64,000 nucleotides of DNA, from contig CAJUDW010000001.1 in the NCBI GenBank assembly GCA_910584995.1, forward strand, positions 1 to 64,000, given 5' to 3'. A model generated the notes under the pieces. The model was given only the letters and a program-made list of their open reading frames with translations. It was not told the origin of the DNA and ran no database searches. This document shows, one piece after another, positions 1 to 7,972 of this stretch. A program made the position numbers and the translations under genes. The DNA comes from an uncultured Oscillibacter sp. (GTDB lineage Bacteria > Bacillota > Clostridia > Oscillospirales > Oscillospiraceae). The first letter of the stretch is position 1, and each line of letters begins with the position of its first letter.

Positions 1-1
1 C

Positions 2-796
2 GTGGAAAAGGTCATCATCGGCGTGGAGGACAACAAGCAGAACGGCATCGACGCCATGAACCGGGTCATCATGGAGAAGAAGGCCCCCGTTGTGGTGGAG
101 CCCCTCCGGTGCCGTTACCCCCAGGGCGGTGAAAAGCAGCTCTGCCAAGCCATCACCGGCAAGCAGGTGCCCCCCGGCGGCCTGCCCAGCAACATCGGCT
201 GTGCCGTCTTTAACATCAACACCACCTGCGCCATTTACCGGGCCATCACCAAGGGGATGCCCGTGGTGCGGAAAATCGTCACCGTCTCTGGCTCCGGCGT
301 GGTGGAGCCCAAGAACGTGGAATGCCCCATCGGCACCCCCGTCTCCTGTCTCTTCGATTTCTGCGGCGGGCTGAAGGACGGTACATACAAACTGATCTCC
401 GGCGGCCCCATGATGGGTATGGCCCAGTACACCGCCGACGTGCCCGTCGGCAAGGGCACCGGCGCCATGCTGGCTTTCTGCGAGAAGGAAGAGCAGACCG
501 TGGCCGATCCCCAGTGTATCCGCTGCGGCAAGTGCATTTCCGCCTGCCCCATGCACCTGGAACCCCTGTTCCTGTATCAGTACGCCTCCAAGGGCCTGGT
601 GGAAGAACTGGACGCCGCCCACATCATGGACTGCATGGAGTGCGGTGCGTGCGCGTACACCTGCCCTGCCCGTATGCATCTGACCCAGATGTTCAAAACG
701 GGCAAGCAGCTTCTGAAAAACAAGCAGGCTGCCGACAAGGCGGCGGCTGAGGCCCGCAAGGCCAAGGAAGAGAAAAAGGAGGTTGTGAACAAATGA
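2..796 (+). CDS. rnfC: RnfC, C-terminal part (cut by window start)
   Basis: Peripheral NADH-side subunit of the membrane Rnf complex, which couples ferredoxin oxidation and NAD+ reduction to ion export. Only the last 264 codons are present; a GTG lies at position 2 but the family is about 440 residues, so the true start is upstream of the window. The YPQGGEKQL motif typical of RnfC is at residues 39-47. Two [4Fe-4S] ferredoxin motifs are visible, CIRCGKCISACP (172-183) and CMECGACAYTCP (211-222), followed by a Lys/Ala-rich tail. The stop overlaps the rnfD start (ATGA), and five more rnf genes follow. Identification is very secure. Confidence 0.96.
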   Translation: MEKVIIGVEDNKQNGIDAMNRVIMEKKAPVVVEPLRCRYPQGGEKQLCQAITGKQVPPGGLPSNIGCAVFNINTTCAIYRAITKGMPVVRKIVTVSGSGVVEPKNVECPIGTPVSCLFDFCGGLKDGTYKLISGGPMMGMAQYTADVPVGKGTGAMLAFCEKEEQTVADPQCIRCGKCISACPMHLEPLFLYQYASKGLVEELDAAHIMDCMECGACAYTCPARMHLTQMFKTGKQLLKNKQAADKAAAEARKAKEEKKEVVNK

Positions 797-1809
797 CGGA
801 CTATAAAAATTTGAAGCTGATCGCCACCTCCAATCCCCACATCCGCGGCTCCGAAACTACCCAGACCATCATGCGGGACGTGATCATCGCCATGTGCCCC
901 GCCCTGATCTGGTCCATCGTGATCTTCGGCGTGGAGGCCCTGGTGCTGACCGCTATTTCCGCGGCAGGCTGCGTCTTTTTTGAGTGGCTGTACCGCTTCC
1001 TGATGAAAAAGCCCCAGTCCATCGGCGATCTCAGCGCCGTGGTGACGGGCATCCTGCTGGCCTTTGTCTGCCCCCCCACCCTGCCCTGGTGGACGATCCT
1101 GGTGGGCGACTTCTTCGCCATCGTGGTGGTGAAGCAACTCTTCGGCGGCATCGGCAAGAACTTCCTGAATCCCGCCCTGGCGGGCCGCGCCGCCCTGGTG
1201 GCCAGCTACGCCGGTTCCATGACTACCTGGATTGACCCCGCCGCCGGCAAGGCCCCCATCCTGGGCGGCGCCGTGGACGTGGTGACCGCCGCCACCCCCC
1301 TGACCTACATGAAGGCCGGGGATCTGGCTGGCCTCCAGTCCGTGTATGACCTGAAAGCCATGTTTATCGGCAACATCGGCGGCTGCGTGGGCGAGGTCTC
1401 CTCCCTGATGCTGCTGATCGGCGGCGTGTATCTGATTGGCCGGAAGGTCATCAACTGGCACACCCCTGTCTCCTATATCGGCACCGTGGCGGTGCTGACC
1501 TTCCTGTTCCCCAAGGCCGGTTCCAGCCTGGAGTGGATGCTCTACAGCCTCTTCGGCGGCGGCCTCATGCTGGGCGCGTTCTTCATGGCTACCGACTACG
1601 CCACCTCTCCCGTCACCAAGCGGGGCCAGGTGATCTTCGGCATCGGCTGCGGCGTGTTCACCGTGTTTATCCGGTACTTTGGCTCCTACAGCGAGGGCGT
1701 CTGCTACTCCATCATGGTGATGAACCTCTGCGTGGCCCTCATCGACAAATGCACCAAGCCCACCCGCTTCGGTGTTGTAAAATCCAACAGCAAGGAGGCG
1801 GCGAAATGA
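793..1809 (+). CDS. rnfD: RnfD, membrane flavoprotein subunit
   Basis: Integral membrane subunit of Rnf (NqrB/RnfD family), 338 residues, the usual length. It has about nine hydrophobic segments. The ATPLT motif near residues 167-171 is the site where family members carry FMN on a threonine (here probably Thr168). The ATG overlaps the rnfC stop by 4 bases and the stop overlaps the rnfG start, which indicates translational coupling. It follows RnfC in the clostridial order C-D-G-E-A-B. Confidence 0.96.
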   Translation: MTDYKNLKLIATSNPHIRGSETTQTIMRDVIIAMCPALIWSIVIFGVEALVLTAISAAGCVFFEWLYRFLMKKPQSIGDLSAVVTGILLAFVCPPTLPWWTILVGDFFAIVVVKQLFGGIGKNFLNPALAGRAALVASYAGSMTTWIDPAAGKAPILGGAVDVVTAATPLTYMKAGDLAGLQSVYDLKAMFIGNIGGCVGEVSSLMLLIGGVYLIGRKVINWHTPVSYIGTVAVLTFLFPKAGSSLEWMLYSLFGGGLMLGAFFMATDYATSPVTKRGQVIFGIGCGVFTVFIRYFGSYSEGVCYSIMVMNLCVALIDKCTKPTRFGVVKSNSKEAAK

Positions 1810-2411
1810 GCAGTAAGGAAAAAGAAGCGATCCACATGGATCCCCAATACATCATTCGCCTGACGGTGACGCTGTTTGTCACCTGCGTGGTTGTGGCGGC
1901 ATGCCTGGGCGGCGTGAACGCTGTGACCGCCGAAAAAATTGCGGCTATCAACTGGGAAAAGACCGTGACCGCCATGAAGAAAGTTTCCCCCGACGCTACG
2001 GACTTCTCCGACAAGCTGGACATCACCGACGCCATGGCCGAGGCGGCCAAGGCCGCCGGCGGCACCCTGGACTCTATATATGAGGCCCAGTCGGGCGGCG
2101 CGAAAATCGGCTACGCCATTAAGGTGGTGGCCTCCGGCTCCCAGGGCAACATTGAGATGATGGTTGGCGTGGACGAGGAAAACGCCGTTACCGGCGTGTC
2201 TGTGGTCAAGGCCTCTGAAACCTCCGGTATCGGCACCCGGGTCATCGAAAACGAAAACGGCGTACTGGACCAGTTCCAGGGCAAGAGCGCCGCTGACGGC
2301 ACCCTGGTGGTGGGCACCAACGTGGACGCCATCACCGGCGCCACCGTCTCTACCAAGGGCATCACCGCCGGTGTCAATGCCGCGCTGGCCGCGGCCAATG
2401 CCATCGGATGA
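1806..2411 (+). CDS. rnfG: RnfG, FMN-binding subunit
   Basis: Electron-transfer subunit of Rnf, 201 residues. It has one N-terminal membrane segment (about residues 16-38) and an FMN-binding domain outside the membrane. The covalent FMN site is the TGATVST motif near residues 178-184 (Thr180). ETSGIGTRV near 138-146 corresponds to the conserved ET-G-G region of the family. The ATG at 1806 was chosen because it overlaps the rnfD stop and follows AGGAGG; the reading frame stays open further upstream, but only inside rnfD. Confidence 0.95.
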   Translation: MSSKEKEAIHMDPQYIIRLTVTLFVTCVVVAACLGGVNAVTAEKIAAINWEKTVTAMKKVSPDATDFSDKLDITDAMAEAAKAAGGTLDSIYEAQSGGAKIGYAIKVVASGSQGNIEMMVGVDEENAVTGVSVVKASETSGIGTRVIENENGVLDQFQGKSAADGTLVVGTNVDAITGATVSTKGITAGVNAALAAANAIG

Positions 2412-2427
2412 GAAGGAGGACGGACAT

Positions 2428-3066
2428 ATGAATTTCGGAAAACAATTCAAGGAAGGCCTGATCACCAATAACCCTGTCCTGGTGCAGGTCCTGGGCATGT
2501 GCTCCACCATGGCCATCACTACCTCCTTCATGAACGGCCTGGGCATGGGCATCAGCGTGCTGATCATCCTGACCGCCTCCAACGTGGTTATCTCCGCCAT
2601 CCGGAAGATCGTGCCGGATAAAATCCGTATCGCCATGTTCATCGTGGTCATCGCTGGTTTCGTCACCTGCGTGGATCTGGCCCTCCAGGCCTTTGTCCCG
2701 GCGGTGGCGGAGTCCCTGGGTGTGTTCATCCCCCTGATCGTGGTGAACTGCATCATCCTGGGCCGTGCAGAATCCTTCTCCTATAAGAACGGCGTGCTGG
2801 CCTCCGCTGTGGACGGCGTGTGCCAAGGTATCGGCTACACCGCCGTGCTGATGGTCATGAGTATCGTCCGGGAATTCCTGGGCGCCGGCACCTTCGGCGC
2901 GGGCCTGCTGGGCGCGGAGGCCAAGGGCATCCGCATCCTGCCCTCCCAGTTCCCTGTGGGTATGCTGACCCTGCCGGTCGGCGGCTTCCTGGTGCTGGGC
3001 GTTCTCATCGCCGCCATGCAGTGGGCCCTGAACCGGCCTAAGAAGAAGAAGGAGGAGAGTAAATAA
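2428..3066 (+). CDS. rnfE: RnfE, membrane subunit
   Basis: Six-helix membrane subunit of Rnf (RnfA/RnfE/NqrD/NqrE superfamily), 212 residues. It begins [20 protein letters not shown], the N-terminus typical of RnfE, and has conserved polar residues in the membrane (NCIILGRAE). The start at 2428 is preceded by AGAAGGAGGACGGACAT, a strong ribosome binding site; the open frame extends upstream only through rnfG. It ends with a Lys-rich tail, and its TAA overlaps the rnfA ATG by one base. RnfA and RnfE together hold a membrane iron-sulfur centre in characterised complexes. Confidence 0.95.
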   Translation: MNFGKQFKEGLITNNPVLVQVLGMCSTMAITTSFMNGLGMGISVLIILTASNVVISAIRKIVPDKIRIAMFIVVIAGFVTCVDLALQAFVPAVAESLGVFIPLIVVNCIILGRAESFSYKNGVLASAVDGVCQGIGYTAVLMVMSIVREFLGAGTFGAGLLGAEAKGIRILPSQFPVGMLTLPVGGFLVLGVLIAAMQWALNRPKKKKEESK

Positions 3067-3659
3067 TGGAACTGTTCGCGAGTTTAGTCACCATCTCCCT
3101 GGGCGCGATTTTGTCCAATAACTTCATCTTCTCCCAGTTCTTGGGCATCTGCCCCTTCCTGGGTGTTTCCAAGAAGGTGGATACCGCCGTTGGCATGGGC
3201 GTGGCCGTGACCTTCGTCATGGGCCTGGCCTCCGCCATCACCTGGCTGGTAAACACCTTTATCCTGGTGAAGTTTAACCTCATGTACATGCAGACGGTGG
3301 CCTTTATCCTGGTCATCGCTGCGCTGGTGCAGTTCATCGAGATGTTCCTGCAAAAGGCCATGCCCACCCTGTACACAGCCCTGGGCATCTACCTGCCACT
3401 GATCACTACCAACTGCGCGGTGCTGGGCGTCGCCCTGCTGAACGTGCAGAACAGCTACAACTTCATTGAATCCGTGGTGTATGGCATCACCGGCGGCATC
3501 GGCTTCCTGCTGGCCATCGTGCTTTTCGCCAGCATCCGGGAAAAGCTGGTCTTTGCCGAGTATCCCAAGTCCTTCGACGGATTCCCCATCGCCCTGGTTA
3601 CCGCGGGCCTCATGGCCCTGGCTTTCATGGGCTTCTCCGGCCTTCAGCTGCCGCTTTAA
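3066..3659 (+). CDS. rnfA: RnfA, membrane subunit
   Basis: Homologue of RnfE and its partner in the Rnf membrane core, 197 residues. [20 protein letters not shown] near residues 18-37 and the [13 protein letters not shown] motif near residues 117-129 are diagnostic; the cysteines in these motifs ligate the membrane Fe-S centre in known complexes. The start codon shares a base with the rnfE stop. Six hydrophobic segments are expected and visible. Confidence 0.95.
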   Translation: MELFASLVTISLGAILSNNFIFSQFLGICPFLGVSKKVDTAVGMGVAVTFVMGLASAITWLVNTFILVKFNLMYMQTVAFILVIAALVQFIEMFLQKAMPTLYTALGIYLPLITTNCAVLGVALLNVQNSYNFIESVVYGITGGIGFLLAIVLFASIREKLVFAEYPKSFDGFPIALVTAGLMALAFMGFSGLQLPL

Positions 3660-3680
3660 TAAGGGAGGCGTAAAAGTAGT

Positions 3681-4559
3681 ATGATGAATATTGTTGCCGC
3701 AATTTTAGTATTGGGCATCCTGGGCGCCGTGTTCGGCGCGGTGCTGTCTGTCGCCTCCAAGATTTTTGAAGTGAAGAAGGATCCCCGGGAAGAGGAAATC
3801 CTGAGCCATCTGGCAGGCGCCAACTGCGGCGGCTGCGGCTATCCCGGCTGCGGCGGCTGCGCTGCGGCCATCCTGGCCGGTGACGCCCCTGTCACCGCCT
3901 GCGCCCCTGCCGGTGCGGAAAACGCCGCCGCTATCGCCAAGATCATGGGCCAGGAGGCCCCTTCCGGCGAGCGGCAGGTGGCCTTTGTCCGCTGCAACGG
4001 CGGCGTGAACGCCAAGAAGCGGTTTGACTACATCGGCGTGAAGGACTGTATCTCCGCCACAAAGGTAGCTGCCGGCCCTCTGGAGTGCTCCTTCGGCTGC
4101 CTGGGCTTCGGCTCCTGCGTGTCCGCCTGCCAGTTCGGCGCCATGTCCATCGGCCCCAACGGCACTGCTGTTGTGGATCCGGACAAGTGTACCGCCTGCA
4201 TGGCCTGCGCCGCCGCCTGCCCCCGGAAGCTGATTGTCTCCGTTCCCGTCTCCAAGAAGGTGCGGGTCACCTGCGCCAACCAGGACAAGGGCAAGGGCGC
4301 CATGAGCGTCTGCAACAACTCCTGCATCGGCTGCGGCCTGTGCCAGCGGGAGTGCAAGAAGGACGCTATCCACGTGGTGAACGGCGTGGCCGTCATCGAT
4401 TACGACAAGTGCGTGGGCTGCAAGCTCTGCACCAAGGTCTGCCCCCGGGACGCCATCCTGCCTGCCGCCACTGCGGAGGAGAAGGAAAAGTACAAGGCCA
4501 TCAAGAAGGCCCAGGCGGAGAAGGCGAGAGCCGCTGCCGAGGCTGCCAAGGGCGAATAA
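3681..4559 (+). CDS. rnfB: RnfB, ferredoxin-accepting iron-sulfur subunit
   Basis: Entry point for electrons from reduced ferredoxin, 292 residues. It has an N-terminal membrane anchor (about 3-26), then a cysteine-rich motif GANCGGCGYPGCGGCAAAI that binds [4Fe-4S], then several ferredoxin-like motifs: CTACMACAAACP, CIGCGLCQREC and CVGCKLCTKVCP. It ends with an Ala/Lys/Glu-rich helix. It is the last gene of the operon, 21 bases after rnfA and followed by a strong terminator. The extra ferredoxin modules are normal for clostridial RnfB. Confidence 0.96.
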   Translation: MMNIVAAILVLGILGAVFGAVLSVASKIFEVKKDPREEEILSHLAGANCGGCGYPGCGGCAAAILAGDAPVTACAPAGAENAAAIAKIMGQEAPSGERQVAFVRCNGGVNAKKRFDYIGVKDCISATKVAAGPLECSFGCLGFGSCVSACQFGAMSIGPNGTAVVDPDKCTACMACAAACPRKLIVSVPVSKKVRVTCANQDKGKGAMSVCNNSCIGCGLCQRECKKDAIHVVNGVAVIDYDKCVGCKLCTKVCPRDAILPAATAEEKEKYKAIKKAQAEKARAAAEAAKGE

Positions 4560-4571
4560 AGCTGAACCTCT

Positions 4572-4620
4572 TATCTAAAGAGCGGGCTGTCCTGTGGACA
4601 GCCCGCTCTTTAGATACCTT
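4572..4620 (+). terminator. Rho-independent terminator of the rnf operon
   Basis: A perfect 21-base-pair stem (4572-4592 with 4596-4616) and a 3-base loop directly follow rnfB. The lower stem is A/T rich, so the 3' arm itself supplies the U-rich part and is followed by CCTTTTA. It separates the rnf operon from the accessory patch downstream. Confidence 0.9.
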
Positions 4621-4685
4621 TTACCCGGAAATGCCTTCATATTTCTTCTTTATTTTTGGCGCTTTATGGATAAAAAAGTTAAAGA

Positions 4686-4715
4686 TTGAAAAAAACCAGG
4701 AAACTGCGATATAAT
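4686..4715 (+). promoter_or_regulatory. Sigma-A type promoter for the 4.8-5.8 kb genes
   Basis: TTGAAA (4686-4691), an 18-base spacer and a perfect TATAAT (4710-4715). It lies 116 bases before the next start codon. The leader in between contains a short stem (TGCGC/GCGCA, about 4791-4805). Confidence 0.7.
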
Positions 4716-4831
4716 GGCACAGAAAAATGCACGCTGGAAAAGATGAGAAGCCTTGTCCAACGCCTTTCACCAGCAGGGCGGCGGCCCTGCGCAAAGTGCG
4801 CATTTACCGGGCGGTAAAGGAGATAAAAAAC

Positions 4832-5065
4832 ATGGAAAAGCTGTATAAAGCAATCAAGATCATTTTCCCGGTTATATTTGTCGTTATCGTTATCCTGGCG
4901 GTCAGGGATATCACCCGGATGGTTTCCACTTATGGCACCTATCTGACCGCTGTTCCTTTATCCACATTTGTAATTGCGTCTCTCATCGCATGGGGCCTGC
5001 TTTTGCTGGTCAACATGCTCGTTTATTTTCTGCTCGTGAAGTTCATCAAAAAGCAGCTGAAATAG
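4832..5065 (+). CDS. Small two-helix membrane protein, unknown function
   Basis: A 77-residue protein with two hydrophobic helices (about 7-24 and 44-69) and Lys at both ends (MEKLYKAIKI and KFIKKQLK), so probably both termini in the cytoplasm. The start at 4832 was chosen over an upstream in-frame ATG at 4727 because AAAGGAGATAAAAAAC stands directly before it. Base composition is lower in GC than the rnf genes. It may be co-transcribed with the exported protein that follows. I do not recognise the family. Confidence 0.65.
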   Translation: MEKLYKAIKIIFPVIFVVIVILAVRDITRMVSTYGTYLTAVPLSTFVIASLIAWGLLLLVNMLVYFLLVKFIKKQLK

Positions 5066-5117
5066 CCGTGCTTAATCAGAACCAATGAACTGTGATTTCA
5101 GAAAAGATTTGAACACA

Positions 5118-5798
5118 ATGATGAAAAACGGACTGACAAAACGGCCATTTGCACTTTTGCTTGCAATTTTGCTTGCAATTTTGCTGGCTTTTGGAATTTG
5201 TTTCCCGGCATCCGCCGCCCAGCCTGAAGCGGAGCCCCGCATCAGTTTTGTAGCGTACATGACGATTGTCGCCACAAGGGAAGGAACGTCATCTATTGGT
5301 CTTATGAATGGTCATGCGTTTTTAATTTTTGAAAACGTCAGCGATTCTGAGATTACCGTGGGGCATATGTCTGTTCCGGCCGGGGAAAGCATTACGATAG
5401 GGACTTATGGAAACATTCCCACACACCATGGTATTTGGTACAATACCGAGGCGTATGCTGAAATTCGCAAGCCATACTATGGGGTTCTCACCGGAGTGAC
5501 CCGCACGGAATTGAGCAGTGTGAACAGATACATCAACACTCATAACATATATTCCGCCACTGCCTTTAACTGCGCCGGTTTCGCTTCCGGCGTATGGAAC
5601 ACGGTATATGAAGAGTCCGGAATTTCCGGAGGGACTCCAACTGCACTTGTTGACAGTATTCGCAGCAACCCGGGCTATTTGACCAACCCTTCTCTGCCAA
5701 GCTGTTCGATCAATGACATTGCCTACCATACCGCCGATTCCCTCATATATGATACGGCCGATTTTTATCATCTCTGCATGAATAGAGCCATAGCGTAA
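5118..5798 (+). CDS. Exported protein with NlpC/P60-like (permuted papain) features
   Basis: From the ATG at 5118 the product is 226 residues with a clear signal peptide: Lys/Arg n-region, a long Leu/Ala/Ile core and a likely cut near ASA-AQ (residues 31-35). An in-frame ATG at 5085 is also possible; neither has a good ribosome binding site. In the mature part, a His in NGHAFLIFEN (His66) precedes a Cys in FNCAGFASGVW (Cys152). His before Cys is the order found in circularly permuted papain-fold hydrolases (YiiX/YaeF, DUF4105-type). Function is inferred from this pattern only: a cell-wall or amide/ester hydrolase, or an inactive relative. GC content is clearly below that of the neighbours, suggesting acquisition. 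Confidence 0.6.
   Translation: MMKNGLTKRPFALLLAILLAILLAFGICFPASAAQPEAEPRISFVAYMTIVATREGTSSIGLMNGHAFLIFENVSDSEITVGHMSVPAGESITIGTYGNIPTHHGIWYNTEAYAEIRKPYYGVLTGVTRTELSSVNRYINTHNIYSATAFNCAGFASGVWNTVYEESGISGGTPTALVDSIRSNPGYLTNPSLPSCSINDIAYHTADSLIYDTADFYHLCMNRAIA
5155..5184 (+). repeat. 12-bp tandem repeat inside the signal peptide
   Basis: Unit TTTTGCTTGCAA occurs twice exactly (5155-5166, 5167-5178), followed by a half unit. It encodes the repeated Leu-Ala-Ile-Leu core of the signal peptide. Because the unit is a multiple of three, copy-number changes would lengthen or shorten the hydrophobic core without shifting the frame. Confidence 0.8.
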
Positions 5799-5821
5799 GC
5801 GCCCCATAAAAAATTCCATAG

Positions 5822-5862
5822 CAACGGCAACAGGCTGTCCTGTGGGCGGCCTGCTGCCGTTG
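5822..5862. terminator. Stem-loop between the exported protein and the Nudix pseudogene
   Basis: Arms 5822-5835 and 5849-5862 pair over 14 bases with one mismatch, loop 13 bases. There is no clear U-tract on either side, so it is only a probable terminator between convergent genes. Confidence 0.45.
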
Positions 5863-5933
5863 TCCATCTATCCCTCTGTTCCGCTTTAAGGAAAATCGGG
5901 AAGCCCTGCCCTCCCGGCCCGGAGGGCCGCTCC

Positions 5934-6516
5934 TCAGCTCTCCCGCCGGGGCAGCCCCGCCAAAAAGGCAGGCAGTTTCTCGTTAAGCTTTCGGTAAACC
6001 CGCTCCCGGAACCAGGCCTCCCGGGAGGCCTCCACCGCCTCCTCCAGGGGGAACCAACAAACCTGGCTGTTCTCATCCGGCCTGCACCGGAGCGGCTCCG
6101 CCAAATCCGCCTCCGGCAGAAAGGTGACGTTTAGATGCAGGTGGCCGGGCACGTACCGCCCCCGCTTTTCGTGGCCGTTTACCGCCAGAATCTCCAAAGA
6201 GTAAATCTCCTCAGATACCGGCCCCAGGCCCGTCAGGCCGCTTTCCTCCCGCCCCCCTCATGGCGGCAGCCCAGATCCCGCTGCCCGCCGGCGTGGCCGC
6301 CCAGCCATGCCCGGGCACCGTAGAGGTTGTGATAAGCCATCAGGGCCCAGTTCCGGCCAGGGCTCACCACCCAGGCGGAGGTGGTCAGGTGAGCAACGGG
6401 ATTGTCCCGGGTGTAAAGGTCATCCCCATTACGGAGACGGCGCAGCATTTCCTCCCGATCCGCAGACTCCTGCGGGTTCCAGGACCTATACCTTCCAGTG
6501 CGGACTGTAACTCCAT
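5934..6516 (-). pseudogene. Nudix hydrolase, frameshifted
   Basis: Read on the minus strand, an AAGGAGG ribosome binding site and ATG (6516) begin MELQSALEG. The homologous reading then continues in another frame (YRSWNPQESADREEM...), so one base is missing near 6490. The body reads AHLTTSAWVVSP ... AYHNLYGARAWLGGHAGG. The Nudix box itself is broken around 6240-6256 by a second shift near a run of Gs, after which ESGLTGLGPVSEEIYSLEI and the rest of the domain are readable in a third frame to the stop at 5934. The intact family is a ~190-residue Nudix hydrolase common in gut Firmicutes. At least two shifts make a functional product unlikely unless they are sequencing errors. Confidence 0.75.
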
Positions 6517-6987
6517 ATGATAACCTCCTTTTGTCGTTGTCCCGGCAGCCCTTTTTAGGCCTGCGGACGCTGCGGAAGGCATCCGCAGAAGCAGGACGGC
6601 CCCCACGCATACCGCGCCGCATCCGGCAGGCTTATGAGCATTTTTTTCATGGTTCTGCCCCATACGCACAGGCTAACATGTTTACCTTTCCTTTTGGATT
6701 AGTTTTCAACATATTATTTGTTGGGCAAATGTCCCAGAATGTTGTTTTTCGCTTAATATAATATATTTATAAACATTTCAGCACATTTGCGTGACAGGGA
6801 AAACCGAAGAAACCAAGAGCCTTTCTCAAATATTATTGCTGCTGTAAAGGGCAAATCCTTGCGAAAAAGCAGTTTTTGCATGATATTTTAGCAGGTTTTG
6901 TATCAGCTTCTGAAACAGAAAATACAAGTTTCAAAAAAATGAAATAATCAAATTTTGCAACAAATGCAGTGCAAAATAGCGGCAACG
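6517..6987. other. Long AT-rich intergenic region upstream of spo0A
   Basis: No credible gene. Base composition changes abruptly from GC-rich to strongly AT-rich at about 6670. It contains inverted repeats: ATTTTGCA (6952-6959) with TGCAAAAT (6970-6977), and TTGTAT/ATACAA arms around 6898-6927. These could be binding sites for regulators of spo0A. A faint signal-peptide-like reading on the minus strand before the Nudix pseudogene (about 6540-6640) is out of frame and not called. Confidence 0.6.
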
Positions 6988-7016
6988 GTAGGCAAAACAA
7001 GAAACTTGTCGAATAT
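6988..7016 (+). promoter_or_regulatory. Sigma-H-like promoter overlapping a Spo0A box
   Basis: GTAGGCAAA (6988-6996), 11 bases, then GTCGAATAT (7008-7016) fits the sigma-H pattern RNAGGAWWW-N11/12-RNNGAATWW with one mismatch. The -10 part overlaps TGTCGAA (7007-7013), a perfect Spo0A box. In Bacillus spo0A is likewise driven by sigma-H and controlled by its own product. Assignment is by motif only. Confidence 0.6.
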
Positions 7017-7043
7017 TTCTTGGGATAAATTTACAGATTGGGG

Positions 7044-7072
7044 TTGAAAATTCTGTAAATTTATGCTAGTTT
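7044..7072 (+). promoter_or_regulatory. Sigma-A-like promoter of spo0A
   Basis: TTGAAA (7044-7049), 17 bases, TAGTTT (7067-7072) with an extended TGC just before the -10. It lies 75 bases from the spo0A ATG and downstream of the sigma-H-like promoter, which would give a vegetative/sporulation tandem arrangement. Confidence 0.55.
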
Positions 7073-7146
7073 ATAGAAAAGAGACCGGGGCGGCTCAAAA
7101 AGCCGTCGCAAATCCAAAATTTTTGATAAAGGATTGAAGGGATACC

Positions 7147-7917
7147 ATGGACATTAGAAGGACTGTCCTGCTGGCGGACGCCAGCGAAGAATTCCGATCG
7201 ATGCTGCGCGATGCTATCGATCAGTCGGAGGCGTTTACGGTGGCGGGTTCCGCCGGCAACGGGGCCGAGGCCCTGGAACTGGTAAATACGCTGCGGCCTG
7301 ACCTGCTGGTGATGGATGTGGTGCTCCCCGGTCTGGACGGCATGGCCCTGCTCCGCCAGCTGCGGGAGCAGGAGGAGCCTCTTCCCAAAATCATCATCCT
7401 CTCCGCCTTCTGCTCCAGCGCCGTAGTGGCGGAGGCCCGGGACCTGGGGGCCAGCTATTTCCTGCCGAAACCCTGCGAGCCGAACGCCCTGCTGGAGCGG
7501 ATGCGGGCGGTGACCGGCGGCCCCGCCAAGGCGGAGGATCACGCCGCGAATTTGAAAAACATGGTGACTGCCGTCATCCATGAGGTGGGCGTTCCCGCCC
7601 ATATCAAGGGTTATCAATATCTGCGGGAGGCCATTATGATCACCGTTGAAGACATGGACGTCATCAACGCGGTGACGAAAGTGCTGTATCCGGCGGTGGC
7701 AAAACGGTTCAATACCACACCCTCCCGTGTGGAACGGGCTATCCGCCACGCCATCGAGGTGGCCTGGGACCGGGGCGATCTGGAAACACTGCAAAAGTAT
7801 TTCGGCTATACCGTTTCCAACGCCAAGGGCAAGCCCACCAACTCTGAATTCATCGCCATGATCGCCGACAGGCTCCTTCTGAAAGGACAGGACGGCGGAA
7901 CCGCCATGATGGGCTGA
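7147..7917 (+). CDS. spo0A: Spo0A, master regulator of sporulation
   Basis: Response regulator of 256 residues. The N-terminal receiver domain (about 5-125) has the phosphate-accepting Asp57 in [13 protein letters not shown], and Lys in LPKPCEP. The C-terminal Spo0A DNA-binding domain (about 145-256) has [20 protein letters not shown] and [20 protein letters not shown]. The acidic pocket reads [10 protein letters not shown], so only one Asp (Asp11) of the usual Asp-Asp pair remains. Phosphorylated Spo0A turns on early sporulation genes through TGTCGAA boxes, one of which is in its own promoter region. It is a single gene followed by a strong terminator. Confidence 0.96.
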   Translation: MDIRRTVLLADASEEFRSMLRDAIDQSEAFTVAGSAGNGAEALELVNTLRPDLLVMDVVLPGLDGMALLRQLREQEEPLPKIIILSAFCSSAVVAEARDLGASYFLPKPCEPNALLERMRAVTGGPAKAEDHAANLKNMVTAVIHEVGVPAHIKGYQYLREAIMITVEDMDVINAVTKVLYPAVAKRFNTTPSRVERAIRHAIEVAWDRGDLETLQKYFGYTVSNAKGKPTNSEFIAMIADRLLLKGQDGGTAMMG

Positions 7918-7935
7918 GAGAAAAGTGAACCGGCA

Positions 7936-7972
7936 GCGTGGGAGAGGCATAACCTCTCCCACGCTTTTTTTT
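7936..7972 (+). terminator. Terminator of spo0A
   Basis: Perfect 12-bp stem (7936-7947 with 7953-7964), 5-base loop and eight Ts (7965-7972). The T-tract overlaps the stop region of the convergent gene. Confidence 0.92.
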
